A DNA stretch of 64,000 nucleotides from Fragilaria crotonensis (GCA_022925895.1 JAKSYS010000090.1:1-64000), one strand, 5' to 3'; numbered from the stretch's first letter, positions 1 to 13,146 are shown. Numbers and translations are program-made. The notes: generated by a model not told the origin, from the letters alone.

Positions 1-6
1 CAATAA

Positions 7-405
7 TCCTGGAACAAGGCCTTTCGCCAATCCATTGCCAACAACCTCGAAAATACAGTTCTTCGAGCGACAAGCGGGACAAATCAGCCAGTTGTAACAG
101 CAATCGCAAACAAATTCTACTTCAACGAAGACGAGCCCTGCAGATTCATCCGATTTTGCAATTCACGGAAACTCTGGTATGAACTCTCCTACGACCAAGT
201 GCGTCAAAAGTTGGGGCAGACAATACGCGACACTTTGGTCCAGCAGGACTCCAAGAGGTTGTCAAAGAAGAAACACTACCGCACACTTCGTGAGTCTACC
301 AGACAATGCATCTCAGCAAAGGCACATGCTGTATTTCAAAGAGTGTCACAACCACTTCCCCGCAACCTGATGAGCATGTTTAGCATTCTCAACTTGACGA
401 CCTAA
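7..405 (+). pseudogene. DUF6824-like fragment
   Basis: An open frame follows the TAA at 4-6 and runs to TAA at 403-405. Residues near its start read NKAFRQ, followed about 60 residues later by LWYELSYDQVRQKLGQTIRDTL. This resembles the pattern of the diatom-expanded DUF6824 domain (an N-terminal GNxxFR block, then WYEV...REKVGQALRD). There is no convincing ATG upstream, because the frame is closed at base 4. It is therefore a broken copy, or an exon of a gene extending left of the window. DUF6824 proteins in diatoms are numerous and have no established function. The family call is by eye and moderate only. Confidence 0.4.
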
Positions 406-1316
406 CAATCTCAGCACTTCCTGTTACACACGTCCGCTCTCTACCGTCGATTGGTCCGAAAGGGCATCCTTTTTGTTGTGTCGCAGTCACTCCTTTATCC
501 CAAGGTACTTCAATTGTTGAACATGCATGGCAAAATGTGAACTAAAGTGGGCAACCCCTTTGCCATGATTTGTCACCAGAAAATCTGGAATGGGTGTCAT
601 CTGTGCCTGAGGCTCTCAAGGAGGCAAACCAAACAAACTCATTTTCAGATAATGGCCAGTATACATTAGATTCTGACACAGCAAGCATATCAAGCTTTCA
701 TTGGTTCGAGGACTGTGATAAAATGAGTCTCTCAAATTGTGATTGGTTGGAGAGCGATCACGGAAACGTCTGGAAGTGATGTAACTGACACTGTTTAACA
801 CTAAGGACTAGTGGAAGGTTCGCATTCAGAGGATGCGTGTTGACTAGGAGAACGCCAAAACCACTCACCACTCCCCGCTCATTGATTCATAAAGACTAAT
901 TGATTTAACCCAAACAGATGAATGATGATGCAACCGTATGGTCATACATCGAACACCACTTTAGCGCCTTCTTTCATATTCCTATCTAATCGAGGTGAGT
1001 TCCGATTGGAATCAGTGCACGATTACGGTCTAACTGTGGGAAACAAACAGGACTCCAGAGGAGATCCTTCCTTTGCAATGCTCACCAGCAGGCAATCAGT
1101 GCAGAATGCTTGCACTCCTTGCACTGATCACAAAACGCGAAGTCACCAAAAATCAAAATTGCTACTCGATCGTCATTAATGCTGTATGACAAGTATATGC
1201 AGGAGTGCGTCAATATTATGAGATCTTCTTTTTACAACACAGAAATTGTCATCCTCCGTAGCTTTTTTGTATATTTGATAAGAAAGAAACTTACGTTCCA
1301 AAAAGGTGTCCTCATT
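406..1316. other. No gene recognised
   Basis: Only short ORFs under 90 codons are present (for example 570-779 and 922-1179). They have no recognisable motif and a composition like the flanking relic DNA. I see no RNA gene or clear repeat. Confidence 0.5.
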
Positions 1317-1571
1317 TTAAACAGAGGAGATTCTTATAGCGCCGAATAGCATGTGGACCTGTACAATAACATCAACTGGAGCAAGGGACATGAATCGTTC
1401 ATGAGAGTCAACATTTGTTCGGGTTGCAGTCAACACAGCTGCAAGAAACTGGGTTCCTTTGTATCTGCCTTTTAGATGTTTTGCATCCAATGAGATATTG
1501 ACATCCCAAATTCGAAACACTAGTTCAGAAATTAAGTCATCATTTTGCGTAAAAGGCATGAACCAACACAC
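1317..1571 (-). pseudogene. MULE-type transposase fragment
   Basis: An 84-codon minus-strand ORF contains ISLDAKHLKGRYKGTQFL. This resembles the core block around the first catalytic Asp of Mutator-like transposases (typically LDACHLKGxYxGxLLxA). Nothing else of the transposase, such as the second Asp, the Glu or a SWIM finger, could be joined to it. It is most likely a short relic, unrelated in position to the complete MULE at 51.9-60.8 kb. Confidence 0.35.
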
Positions 1572-2340
1572 ATCTTGAGTATCAACATCTCAGGGATTAA
1601 GGACCATACAAATACAAATCAGAAAAATGGTGATCAGTGGTGTCAAAGGACTTCTGAAGCAGAGGCCATGATTGCCTTGCATGCTCATGTTGAGTCTCTC
1701 CTTTCCAGTCAGAAGATGTCTGATACTAATGGCAAATCTGCTGCTGGAGGTAGAAAGGTTCAGAAGAAGGCAACAAAGAGATGCAAGAGCAAGGGAAATA
1801 ACAGACCTGAGCAGGATAAGCCTGCCTGCATGAAGACTCCACCCAATGATGATGAGAAAGAGTTTGAGCTTGTTGAAGGCAAGGAATATCATCGGTGTCC
1901 AGTCCAAGAGAGTTGGACAAGGCACAAGCCATAAGAGGCAAAGGCATTCTTGGCTTCATCAGCCAGGGCTCAAGCCAAGGATTTGGACAAGTTTTTGGAT
2001 TCCAAGCCCATGATGAAGCTCTCCTCCAAGTCCCTTGATGCCAACATTACATCTGATGATGAATGGCGGACATGCCCAATGGACTGTGAGTTCATTCGCT
2101 GACAGTACCGAATGGTGGCGGAGGACTCTGGCAGCGTACTGCCTGTCACGGTTTTGGAGTGTGTCAAGTCATGGATGCGCAACATCTCCAAACTTCTGGG
2201 GTGTAAACCAGCAAAGACCTGCTGGTTATCAAGGCAATATGGGATCCACACAACCATCCAAACGCGTACGTTGCAACAGTACTGGAAGGAATATTGACCT
2301 TGTGCACAAATGGATCAAATCAGAAGCAAGATGATCCATA
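1572..2340 (+). pseudogene. Retrotransposon gag-like relic
   Basis: The plus-strand frame from about 1545 encodes a Lys-rich stretch followed by EGKEYHRCPVQESWTRHKP, then an in-frame TAA at 1932, then more coding-like sequence in the same frame. The GKxYHxC...W..HKP pattern resembles the region near the zinc knuckle of gag in diatom Ty1/copia (CoDi) elements. No protease, integrase or reverse transcriptase follows. The identification is tentative; an unrelated basic protein relic is the alternative. Confidence 0.25.
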
Positions 2341-5008
2341 CTGCAGCACCATTCTGCATGATTTGAATGCGTGACAGCAGTTGTTTCATGAAAGCCAAAC
2401 AAACCCAGTATAATGAAGTGGTAAGGTCTGATAAGCAATCTATACGGACAACTGTGCTTCCTGTTGCATTTTCAATTTTTAATGACAAGAGAGATTTCAT
2501 CACCTGTGTCAAGATGGGCAATACTAAGAGGTTGAATTGTGAATGACAGAGTCAACACCTCCTCATCACAGTTGACACCTGCGCAGATTGGGAAGGCCTT
2601 CAGGCCACACAAGTGCCATCCAAATGACAGGATAGTACTCCTTACGTAGGTGGACTAGTAGCCAACTGCTGGATGTACCTGAGATAGAGGATGGCCCTGA
2701 AGTCCTACCTGGCTGAATGTAGATGGTCTGCTGCTAGCCTGGTTGCACTAAGGATGACTTTTGGCCGCTCGCCGAACTCTTCCCAGTGCAGGAGCAACGT
2801 CACCAATGAGCGAGGTGGTGATGTGGTGACAGACCTCGCAAACAATCTGGTCAGGTGAACCGACTGGACATCTAGTATTCCTGTGGCACTGCTCCTGAGT
2901 GGGCCACTGCGCAACCAGGACGAGAAATAATTGCGCACGCGGGAATGGTGCTGTCTGCTGCCAAGTACTGTGTGGCGCCTTCATCTTCTGCAGACAACAA
3001 CTCTGATGCGGTGCCTTGGGTTAAGGAGAAAAGAACAGCAGACATGAGTGAAGCGGACGATGACAGTAAGTTGGTGCCATCAATGCTGCAGAGCCAAAGA
3101 TGGGCGTTGAGGGCAGTGACAACATGACAGCAGAGTTGGTTGTTGACTTGTCATTTGTCCTCTGTGATCATCGTGTGATGAAAGAGAACAATATTCATTT
3201 GACAACAGATCGGCTACCGCGTGCGAAAAAAGCGTTCAACCTGACAATGATGAAGAAAATGCAGAGCTGAGAAGAATGCAAATTGCAGATTCTCCAGGTG
3301 CAAGCAGGAGACTTGGATGTCAGCCAGAGGTACAAGTTACCAAAGAAGATAATGAGATGTGCCAGTGGGGACAAGTAAGGACTTACATGGTATGCTTATG
3401 TAACTACTACTAGTCCTACTTTGTTGATACGATTGCACTCTTTACTTCTTCCTGTTTTCTTGCTACCTGTCATCACCGGTGGTTTCAAGAGCAGCAGCAG
3501 CACTGAACAGTAGTGCCAGTAGCAACCTGTTCAGCAGGAGAGTTTGTGTCATTATCTATGGTGACAACATTCTCATATTCTTTTTCCAAGGATATGTCAT
3601 CAGCATTGTAAGTGCCATTGATAAAGGAATGAATCCCACACCTGGGGCCATGCAACGTTGCGACGGATCCGTGGAACAGATAGCGCCGCTCGTGCGTGGT
3701 ATGTTTTCTAAGTCACATCCAACATCTGGAATGCCAACTGTTGGTGACCTGCTGCGTGACTCAACATCCACCAGGTGAAGATTTTGCTTTTCAACCTGGG
3801 ACTGGTGATGTATAGTATCACGCGCTATCAGAGTGATCTCGTTGCTCATTTCCTCTTCATCAACGGCATCAAACTAGGAATGAGCAAGTGCATATAACAC
3901 AGCTTTTACTTCCTTGTTCCCCATTGAAAGCATGATGAATATTGAAATTCCTTTTGGAAGTCCATGCAGATCAACAGAGGTATGGATGAATGCAGGAAGA
4001 CCCACCGTCTGCCCTTGTAACAGGGATGCATGGGCGTGGAACACATCATTGTTCACGGAGACAAACTCAGTGAAGCATGGAAGCTGGCCATTGAACAGCA
4101 TGTCCTTGGACAGTCAGGTATTAGCCAGCAGGAACTCTTGTATAGCGAGCGATGGAAAATGAAATACTTTCTCATGTGTACCCCCTGCCTCTGTCTCCTG
4201 TTTGTTGAAAAATTGTGCTTTTGTTGAGCAGCACCTGCTTTCTGAGCAATGTCAATGATGGTGACTGGTACAGACTATGCTTCAATGGTGCAATGATATT
4301 GAGAGAAGATCAACATTTGGAATGCAGTGCTGCATCAGCATAATAGATACAATGTTGTAGTGCAACCTGAAGATCACACTCCTTGACATTTATTATGATT
4401 GGGTCAGTCATATGCTGTGCTAGCTACACCTCTGTCACTTTCCTGCTGGGCCATAAACCCCATCCTTGTTATTGATTTTAGACGTTAATATAAAATTGCT
4501 TTTCCCTCCATCATTGGACGGTACCCGTACAGAGTACTGTTCAATCGTGTGAGTCGAGTTTTCTAGTCAGCGAGAACAGCGGCAGCACGGCCGTTAAATG
4601 ATTTTAGGTTTTTTGCTTTCCTCCATCACAAAAGCAGCCAGCATGTTTGCTCTCTCTTGCTCCTATTCTTGTGAGCTACCAATTTGCGATACTTTCTTGA
4701 AGTGGTTAGCAGCCACCATTAATTTTCAGTATTATGTCCATTAATTTTTGTGAGGTTAGACCTCCTTTCTCAGCCTGTGGTGCTTCTAATACTGATATTT
4801 GCGTAAGCTGTCTGAATTTGCACGTCTATCAGTCCATCATGAGTATCATTGTTTCCTGAAATCAATTGGGACAATCATCTTGGGGGAAGTAACTGTGGTG
4901 AAGTGAAAACGTAAAACGTGAGCTAATTATAGGGTTGGCATCATGGTACGGGCAGGCTGTTCCTGTGCACCGCTTCCGTGGAGTCCCGCGAAAATTATTG
5001 TAGCTGTC
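2341..5008. other. No gene recognised; degenerate intergenic DNA
   Basis: All ORFs here are below 100 codons, overlap on both strands and carry no motif I recognise. The texture resembles old transposon debris but I can assign no family. No tRNA-like fold was noticed. Confidence 0.45.
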
Positions 5009-6181
5009 TCATGTAGGGCGATACAAATTTGTAATCAGCGTCTGTCTCGTGCAGTCTTTAGTATTAATATCCGCCGATGACTGTTTGACCTTTCTTCTTA
5101 ACCAGCGCCGCCGTGTTGCAGGTGCTGAGCTAGCCAGTAACTTTGGTAAAGGTCCGTGACAGTAGTGTTGATCGTCTATTCTCAGTAGATGTGGTCGACT
5201 GTGATAACATGACATTTCCGCTGCTTCTGCAGATCGGAGCTTGGCCTGATTGTTTTCGTTTGTAGAATGAAGTGTGGCATTCCGCGATAGCCATAGCCTG
5301 CAAGTGTGGGCACCAAGGGCGTTAATTATCTGTTTCATTTGTTGCTCGCCCTTCCGCTGGTCCTGAGCTTGACTGTGCATCTCGAGTTGTGCCATTTCGC
5401 CCCACTGTTTAGCCAGAAAGCCTTTTAACGAATTCAGCCAACCGATTGACGATTGACTTTCTATGGCCTTGCCTATTGCTCGGTGGAAGTGACCTGGAAA
5501 TTGTGTCATTTGTGGAGAGAACAGTATATTGAACACAGTAGCATGGCAGAAACCAGCCATCTGCCAAGAGGTATCGAACCGGATGTGTGTCGCTGTTGAG
5601 GATATCGGATCTCAGTGTGTCGAGACTAGATTCGAGCGCTTTGTTGCTTTGGCACCGAGGAAAATGTTGAGGAGTTTCGTCTGTCGCCCGGCAACATGGA
5701 CACAGTTTTAGTGACTTGTCTTTAACTGTGGCCTCGCGAAACCTGCGTGCGCCGAGTGGAAGGTAGTGGTGAACAAATTTGAAGTGCTGGCTCGTCCGGT
5801 GCGGTTGATGCAACCGTTTAAAGTGGAGCCCAAATCCATGTATGAAAGTCGATGGCTTCCCATGTCCTATTGTCCCAACCATTGTGCTGCTGGACGTAGT
5901 TTCGGTAGTGATACCCATTCACGTGGAAACGAGTGCATTCGTCGTATTGGTCCGTGATAGGGGTGCTGTTGATATATAGATGGATACCTGTTGATTGAAG
6001 TGATGGTCAATTGAGGCAATGGCTTGTCGGAGACGACCATGCTGTCGATAACAAGTTGCAAGAAAGTCAGCATCAATATTGAGACGTGCTGCCAGTGACT
6101 GAGGTGAAGTGCATTCAGATCTGGACTTGTCTTGGCTGACTGTGTCAAGAGTCTAATGTTCCAAACTGCTTCTTTGGTCAC
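5009..6181 (-). pseudogene. LINE-like reverse-transcriptase C-terminal relic (zf-RVT)
   Basis: Three overlapping minus-strand frames (5867-6181, 5409-5918, 5009-5560) read as successive pieces of one protein once frameshifts are allowed. The middle piece has HHYLPLGARRFREA followed by CPCCRATDETPQHFPRC. This Cys/His cluster is typical of the zinc-binding module (zf-RVT) after reverse transcriptase in LINE-like elements. The last piece has a conserved-looking tail with SRNATLHS and ATRRRWLRR. No reverse-transcriptase core with its YxDD box is found upstream. It is a 5'-truncated, frameshifted copy, probably of a repeat common in this genome. Confidence 0.5.
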
Positions 6182-7286
6182 ACGTTGGTGGACTTCAAAG
6201 TCTGATCACCTACTGTAGCTGTTTGATTACCGCCACAGCATGCATGGTTACACATGAAATGTCAATTGCAATCTCTAGTGCAACTTACTTTTGTGACAAT
6301 AAATGTCCCACTGGCTTCTTAGGTTGAGCTTGCTCTACGGGCACAAGTACAGCCAGCACTGCGAAAATGGCTACATTTCCATCTTTCCATGAGCAATACA
6401 ACAATCAGCATTGCTATCAAACTTTGGCCTTACCACTGGAGAAAGCAACATCACACGTTATCCACCATATGCATGTTTCTATATAAGTCATGCTTGTAGT
6501 CATGATTGTACTTGCGGTCCCCATATGCAACATTTGCATGACAAAAAGATTTGCTGCATTTTATGCTCTTCTGTCAGCACGAGTTTGGTTGGATTATTCA
6601 CTGACATAGTGACTGCATGATTACCCTGATTTTGTATATGTCTTAAGTGTACCAGACTTCAAACTTCACGACCACCTCTTCACTTATTGTCTTTTGCATG
6701 AGGTGACAAATGAAACTGTTTTATGGTGGGTCCTAACAAATCTGGAGGGCATGTTCTCAAACTTGTTGTCTATGTTTTAAGTGAGTCACATGGAATTCTT
6801 CAGCAAGAATGGCCATAAAAACCTGTTCTGGGAATCTTGCCTTTGGACATTGCTGTACAGCTGCTCCTTTCCCTGCAACAATTGGGGAATAGGTCCTTGC
6901 TGGAGGTAAGGAGCAGGGGGTCCATCTCTTGGTATTGTTTGATGAAATAACAGATCACAGTTGATTTCGGGGCCTTTTTACTCGATGAAAATTCGAAGTC
7001 CATCTCCTATGAAGTGTTGTACAACCAATAATTTGTTTCATTTTCAATCAGGGGATCCAAATCCGATATACATTTGTGATGTGCCAGAATTTTCTCTGTT
7101 CATACTTGTTTTTTTAAGCAACATGAAACATGAATATCAGACAACAATTATTATGCTGCGAGGTATTCGGATTGCGGGGTAAGTTAAATGGTACGATATT
7201 TTCACTAGTATCATAAAGGAAACTAGTGTAAAAGTAATGCAGCGAATGTGACACCACAGTAGCTCTATCTTACTAGAGAGATAGGA
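6182..7286. other. No gene recognised
   Basis: AT-rich intergenic DNA with ORFs of 60-75 codons only. No repeat or RNA gene was noticed. The right end is the 3' flank of the IBA57-like gene. Confidence 0.5.
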
Positions 7287-8578
7287 TTACGATTCTTCAT
7301 CCGTTTCCTTAGCTTTTCCTGTCGCGCAGTCCACCGCAGGCCACCAGAGGGGTGTGTAGGGAAGGTAGCGATATTCCTTTTCCACATCTCCTATTAGAAT
7401 CTTGTTGGTTCGGCTCCAGGGCGCTCCGCCTTCGCCAAATCCAACGCGATCTAATCTCATTTGAGCCAGAATGAGAGATGTTCCCGGCGCAGGTGTGGAG
7501 ACAACTTGACCAATTGTCTTGCCGTCAGCAGTATCGATGATTTTTACTCCAGGAGTGACTGCAACTTCGATCTCCTTGACAAAGTCTTCCGCCTTCTTAA
7601 TGAGAGCTTCCACGTCCTCTTCCTTCTTTTCCTCTTCTTCGTGACCAAAGGATCCCATCGTCATCATTGTCAACATGGCACCAACAGAAGGTGACGATAG
7701 ACTTGGCAGTGGAGGTTGACCTTTCAATTCCTCAAGTAAGGCTTGGCGTCCCTCTTGTATTTGATGGGCCAAGATCCACGGTCTAGGTATCTCCTGTAAT
7801 TTATCCACAAGAATCACTGGCATAATGCGCTTTCGAATAACTCCAGTGTGATGTGTCCGAGCTGTCAACTCCTGACCCAAATAGCAGCCCTTGTGGAAGC
7901 TAACAGCACCCAGCCACTCCTGGTTCGCCTCCAGGGCAGTTTTCCCTGTAAGTTCCTCTCCTTCCGCGATGCCTGAGAACTTTCTCAGCACGTTGTAAGT
8001 CCCTGGGCCGTGGGGAATGATTTCGAGATGAGATCAGGAAGATGTGCCGGAGGATGTTCCGTCGACAAGACACGCAAACCCATGTTGGGATGGCGAGGAT
8101 CAAGGCCAGCCACATAGCCTGAAGGCGGACTACCCCCGTTGAGTGTTCCATAAATCACGTGAGAAGAAACCTTCTCCGAGACATCTGAAATATCTACCTT
8201 GGTCCGTCGCAATTTGTACTGATTGAGATGGGATAGCAGCAAGGCGGAAGAGGTTGAGGTGACGTCTATCAGGTAATGGTCTTCTGATTGCTTCCAGACG
8301 AAGGCGTCAGTTAAAATTCTGCCTTTGTTGTCCAGGAAGCATGTGGACCATAGCTTTGGGTTGAACTCAACCACAGGATCATCTTCAGGGAGATCACTAG
8401 ATCCTTCGATTCTTTGGGCGACTGGGGCTGGCGCAAATTTGTTCAAGTCACTAGTTACCAAGCCTTGTAGATAGGTTGTAGCAGCTGGTCCCTTAACAGA
8501 AATGATTTTTCGCAACGACGGGTTGAATGTTTCATGCCCCTTTCCCCACAATCGTCCAAACCGAGAAGCAGTCGTCAT
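7287..8578 (-). CDS. IBA57: IBA57/CAF17-like Fe-S cluster assembly factor (YgfZ/GcvT family)
   Basis: The family are folate-binding GcvT-like proteins that act with ISCA1/2 in late mitochondrial [4Fe-4S] assembly. The N-terminal part (8578-7985) starts at an ATG and has [22 protein letters not shown], the usual first block. The C-terminal part (from about 8015 to 7287) carries the diagnostic [17 protein letters not shown], containing the KGCYxGQE signature Cys loop, followed by RKRIMP. The two parts lie in different frames. Reading one extra C in the CCCC run at 8012-8015 (minus strand) joins them smoothly into [16 protein letters not shown], as expected. An acidic insert (EEEEKKEED) interrupts the C-terminal domain. 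I see no strong mitochondrial presequence. The break is probably a sequencing error rather than a pseudogene. Confidence 0.85.
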
Positions 8579-10351
8579 GAGCTATCTGATCGACAAAATG
8601 AATCGCTAGTGATCAATTCGTAAAAACGTTCCTGTCCTGTGGCCTGACGTGGATCTGAAATCGATCGTTCCCACCTTTCCCAGAGTTCACAGAATCCGGA
8701 ATCGGGTAATACCGTTATCCGGTATTGGATTCGTAGTGTAGTATTACACGGTATGCCATTGTACAGTACACGTACAAATACCCAGTACCCAGTACTGGAG
8801 TACTAGCAACGCCAGAAACAAGTATTCATATGGATCGGTTTTCACATGCAAAGCGCCAATTATGCCATTGATATTGAGGTGGTCCCATTGTCTACCAAGG
8901 AGCAAGACATGTTTCTCATCAAGGTCAAGTTTGTCCTTGTTGGTAACTGTTTGAAGACACCAGCTACCTTGAAAGTCGCTAAGGTCAACGCATACTGGTC
9001 CCAAGAAGTATCCAAGGAACAATGAACAAAATCAATTCAAACACGTGACTCCACTCATGAGATTGGTCAAGGGTGGACTTGTAGTTTGTAGAGGAAGGTG
9101 TCTCGAACTCGAGCAACAATAAGATTCTTGGGGCTGGAATAGGCTCTCAAATCTCACCACTTCCAATTGCTGCCACAAGTGTCGGTGTCTTTGCCACTGA
9201 AGGCAGCGAGCCGGATCGAATGCATTTATCATGATTGAACTTCAAAGATAGAGGCATTTTTATCAGCTCCTGCCTATCCTTAGTGCATCAGCAGACCATC
9301 GTCACTGCTAAGATGTAGACCTGAAGGACATGATGTTGCCTTCTTGTCCATTGGTGCCACTGTTAACGGTGTGTTGCAATCAGGAATGAGCATCAAGTGA
9401 TACCACATTATTAAATATTCACATCCCTGCCAAATCTGGAGTGACTGTTATTTGGTTGCTGATGCTTTGTAGTAGATGAACCACTGGCTGGCAGCACTGT
9501 TGCAAATGATGTAAACACCCACCAGCACCTCTAAAGTTTTATCAATGTGTTTCATCTGAAGAACCTGAAAAATGTGGTGACAGGTGGTTAGCATAAAGAC
9601 CAATCTCTGGATTAAAACCACCATTAATTAGGTGACATTCTTTGAGATTGTGATCCAAGAATGAAGCTTGAGTGTACCAGGCAGTGGTGGCCTGGCTGGT
9701 GATCAGAATTTGGTTCATCGCACTTCGGACTTGTGTGTGGGCAACCAAGTGCAATTTTGACACCCTTTCCAATGCTTGACATGTAGCCTTCATCATTGGC
9801 TTCCTTCAATGTTGGCTACCAAGGAATTGTATTGCAACAATGACCTCTGTTTGTTGGAGTGGTGACAATGGTAACGCCCTGCAGGCATTGAAACAAGCCC
9901 ATGTCCAGGACTCTATTTAAGCACCATAAACTTCTGTGAAGTCGATTTTGAAGATAATGATGTGCCAACCATGTTAGCTTGGAAGTCAAAATGTTGATGG
10001 AATGATGAAAACAGCGTGGGAACGAGTTGGCCATTCTTGGTGCAGAAATGTACGGTACAGTGGACGACCGGTAATAATGCTATGCACACTCGAGGTTTCG
10101 GAACCCGGAATGTCCAGTGCTCACCGAGCCTTGCACAAAACCAATCAGTCATGTGTCATGTGTCATGTGTCACGTGTCACGTGTCATTTGTCGTGTCTCA
10201 TGTCCAACTATAATGACATTCTCTTATGCTGCAATGACCATGACCGCACTGACAGACCGTAATCCGACATCCGTGACTGGCGTCGTTGGGTGGATTGCGA
10301 CTGAGACTGTATCGCGTTATTGCGTTTCCTTCGTTCTGATTACGCAAAAGC
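8579..10351. other. Intergenic; no gene recognised
   Basis: A GTAC-rich stretch lies at about 8700-8810. A minus-strand 92-codon ORF (8744-9022, with TVTNKDKLDLDEKHVLLLG) looks protein-like but I cannot place it. The rest has only short ORFs with no motif, and a short tandem repeat near 10146-10200 that is listed separately. Confidence 0.45.
10146..10200. repeat. 7-bp tandem repeat (GTGTCAT-like)
   Basis: About eight imperfect copies of the heptamer GTGTCAT/GTGTCAC in a row. The repeat creates spurious Cys/Val/Ser-rich ORFs in all frames. It lies about 150 bp upstream of the surface-protein gene. Confidence 0.8.
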
Positions 10352-12919
10352 ATGAGTCTACTAGAATCATCAGCAACTATGATAGAGGTGACCGCGGATC
10401 GGCGTGTTTTGCAAGCTTCTGGCGAGGTAGTAGTGGAAGATCGAACGCTGGCAGAAGAAGCGAAATGCAAACAATCATCTTCCTTGGACGACTTTCGTCT
10501 CCGATACTCAGGGCTACGGTGTTATGTTTACTGTGACGGGCAAACAAGAGATGCTTCTTGTCGACACCTTGGAGATTAGTGCCGTCATTTTGGCCGACAA
10601 ACGAGGCGTTCATGTCATCGTCTATACGAAGGAGGGTAGCTACGAAAATTTTCAGGGTAACCCTGGGGATTGGGTCCAAGTCGCTGATACAGTCATTGTG
10701 CCGGCACAAGACGGCAGGGGAACCTTAATTCCACCCAGAGACTTCCATCCTGTACAACTTGCCCCCCACAGTCAACGAGCTTTCTATGTGACTTTAGATA
10801 CGACGGATCTTCGTTATTCAAACTCACCAGGGCGACCAGTTGGGAGTGTCTACGTCGAGGACAATTTCTTGCAAATTCATGTTGGAGCCGGTTTATTGGA
10901 GTATCCGTTTTCCAACAAATTATTCGCTCCTCGAGTGTTTTGTGGAGTAGTGCATTACCGGAGGATGGTGGATTGCAACGAAGTTGGGGTGGTGGATACC
11001 AAGGTATCCTACCACTTTGTTGTTCAGCATGATTCCTTGAGCGATGCCGCAATCCAATCCACTTTCAACCCCATCGTTGGTGGAACAATTACAGGGTTAT
11101 TAGGATCCGAACGGGAGCTCGTTGCGTTCAAGGAATCCGCAGGCCTGAAGCTCGACTCAGTCGACACTAAGATAACATCGTCGCCGTTTAATGCGGAAGC
11201 GTATGCAGAATGTACAACGAACACAGTGCGGACGTGCTCAGCAGTGGTATCAAACATGCACTTTACGCACACTGACAAACTGGATCCTGGTGACCTCACG
11301 TATCATATTCTCCAGCAACGTGCAAAAGTCTCTTCCAGCTTAGATACTGGTCATTCCATGGACGTCGTCTACGTTGGCATCATTCCTATCACATCAGATA
11401 CCGTCGTGCGTCTTGAAGGTCTGCCACCCGGCCAAAACATGAACGCGAACCAAGTATCGTTTTTTGAGAAGGCAACGCAAAGGTTCCTGGAGGACAAGCT
11501 TTCCAGACTTTCTTCGCTTAACCTTCTGAACGTTCGTGTGGGTGATCAGGAAATGCACGATCCGCGACGCTTGATTGAACGGAGTCAAATGCAAGCATCT
11601 CAGGCAACATCCTCGGTTGATGTGTTTACCATGATCATGGGATCTGTGAAACCTCCGTCTCTAATTGATTTCGATATTCTTACTGAAGAAGCAATTCAAG
11701 CAAATGCTGTCGCCTACATTCATGAGCTAAAGAGCCGATGCGATTTGACGTTGGAATCCATGGACTGCAATTTCTTTGCGGATATTACCAGGGTGTCGAC
11801 CACCGTGATAAACGGAACCAGCAGTAATATAGATACATCGGCGTCAGATGGGGACGAGCGATTTTTGACGTTGGGAGTCTGTTTTCTTGTCCTGGTTATT
11901 CTTAAAGTGGCGGCGATTGTTTTTTACCTTCGTCGCCGAAGACGTCAAAGGAAACATTACGAGAAAGAAGACAAGCCTACGCAACAAAAAACATTGTCGG
12001 AGGATACAGACTTATTCGAAGCTCAGAATGATGACGATACTTTCGATGATTTCATGGATGAGAACGAAGCAGAACTCTTGAACAGGCCCGCCCGTGGCCG
12101 AAATTGGAGTGGTGTTGGGACGAAGACAGAGCATGCAACGCCCCTCGCTGCGAGTGCAAGCTGGTCGGGTCAGGCCTTAGGCATTCGAAGTATGGGTGCT
12201 GCTCATTCTGGAAATACGCTTAGCCAGCGTAGTTTGATGTCCCAGTATTCAGCGCCAGCCCTAGAAGTTGCTTCTACGACCACGCAGAACAAAGGCACCT
12301 TGATCCCGCGAGGTTTCAGTCCAGATATCAACCATTTTCCTGGATACTAACGAAGTTTGACAGGGCAAAGCTCAGCTGCTGGTCTCAAATCTACCTACAA
12401 GCCTAGTCAAGGTGGCTTTGCTAAGCGAGGTTCAAGCGCAGACGTCGACAGACTTCTTGATCTCTCGTCGAGTCAACGCAGTTTGTCAGTGCACGACTCA
12501 TATGCAATCTCAACCAGCCAACAGACTTGGCGTCGAGAGGTAGCATGAACCAGTCATCCGGATATACATCAAGCCAGCACAGTTTCATGTCATGGATTAT
12601 TCCATCCAGCGAACAAGTTGATGTATCAGAAATGCGTCATCCAGGAAAGCTTGCTCTGGTGCGAGATGACACGAGCTTTGGGACAGTGAGAGGGGATGCT
12701 TCGAGCTCGAACATACCCGAATACATGTCAGGATTCGCCAACGTTTCCGCAGGTCATAGTATCCCCTCACAAGGAAGCCACGTTGGCGACAGTGACAGTA
12801 TGATAGATGTTTCGTTGTTCATGCGATCTGCGGCGACCGTGGACTCAAATCTGACCCACTCGGGCCATTCAGCGAAGCGACAAAACCGAGTTAGCTTTGC
12901 TGATTCCCTTCTTTTCTAA
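10352..12919 (+). CDS. Diatom-type single-pass surface protein, frame broken
   Basis: The main open part (10524-12350) has one extracellular module. Its pattern is GYGVMFTVTG, then VIVYTKEGSYENF, then RAFYVTLDTTDLRYS, then APRVFCGVVHY. It is followed by a stalk, a transmembrane helix (FLTLGVCFLVLVILKVAAIV), a basic stop-transfer RRRRRQRKH and an acidic, then Ser/Gln-rich cytoplasmic tail. The same architecture recurs at 47663-51718. Upstream, the frame from ATG 10352 joins if one G near 10486 is dropped. Downstream, an in-frame TAA at 12348 is followed by further tail sequence to 12548, and a shift near 12530 continues it to 12919. The TAA sits inside TACTAAC, 12 nt before a phase-compatible CAG, so a 51-nt intron (12313-12363, donor GTTTCA) is possible. 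No signal peptide was found. Function is unknown; cell-surface adhesion or wall association is a guess. Confidence 0.6.
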
Positions 12920-13146
12920 TCGAAGTCTTATAGGCGTCGAAACAGGTCCAACAGTATTGACGACGGGTGAGAGGTCGGCGAATGAGTCACGACTGGTCAT
13001 TAATTTTGCGTTCTATGACATGTGTATTGGGCTCATATTTGATCCAGTGGGTACGCAACGATTCGTGGCTTTCGAACATGGCGAGATCGGTCGTTTGCAG
13101 TAGCATAGCATGGTCAATTAATTGTTAACCTGATAATCGGAACACT

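Noticed and set aside
10002-10262. Cys/Val/Ser-rich small ORFs that look like a small secreted peptide
   Set aside because: Derived from the GTGTCAT heptamer repeat in three frames; no start or conservation argument.
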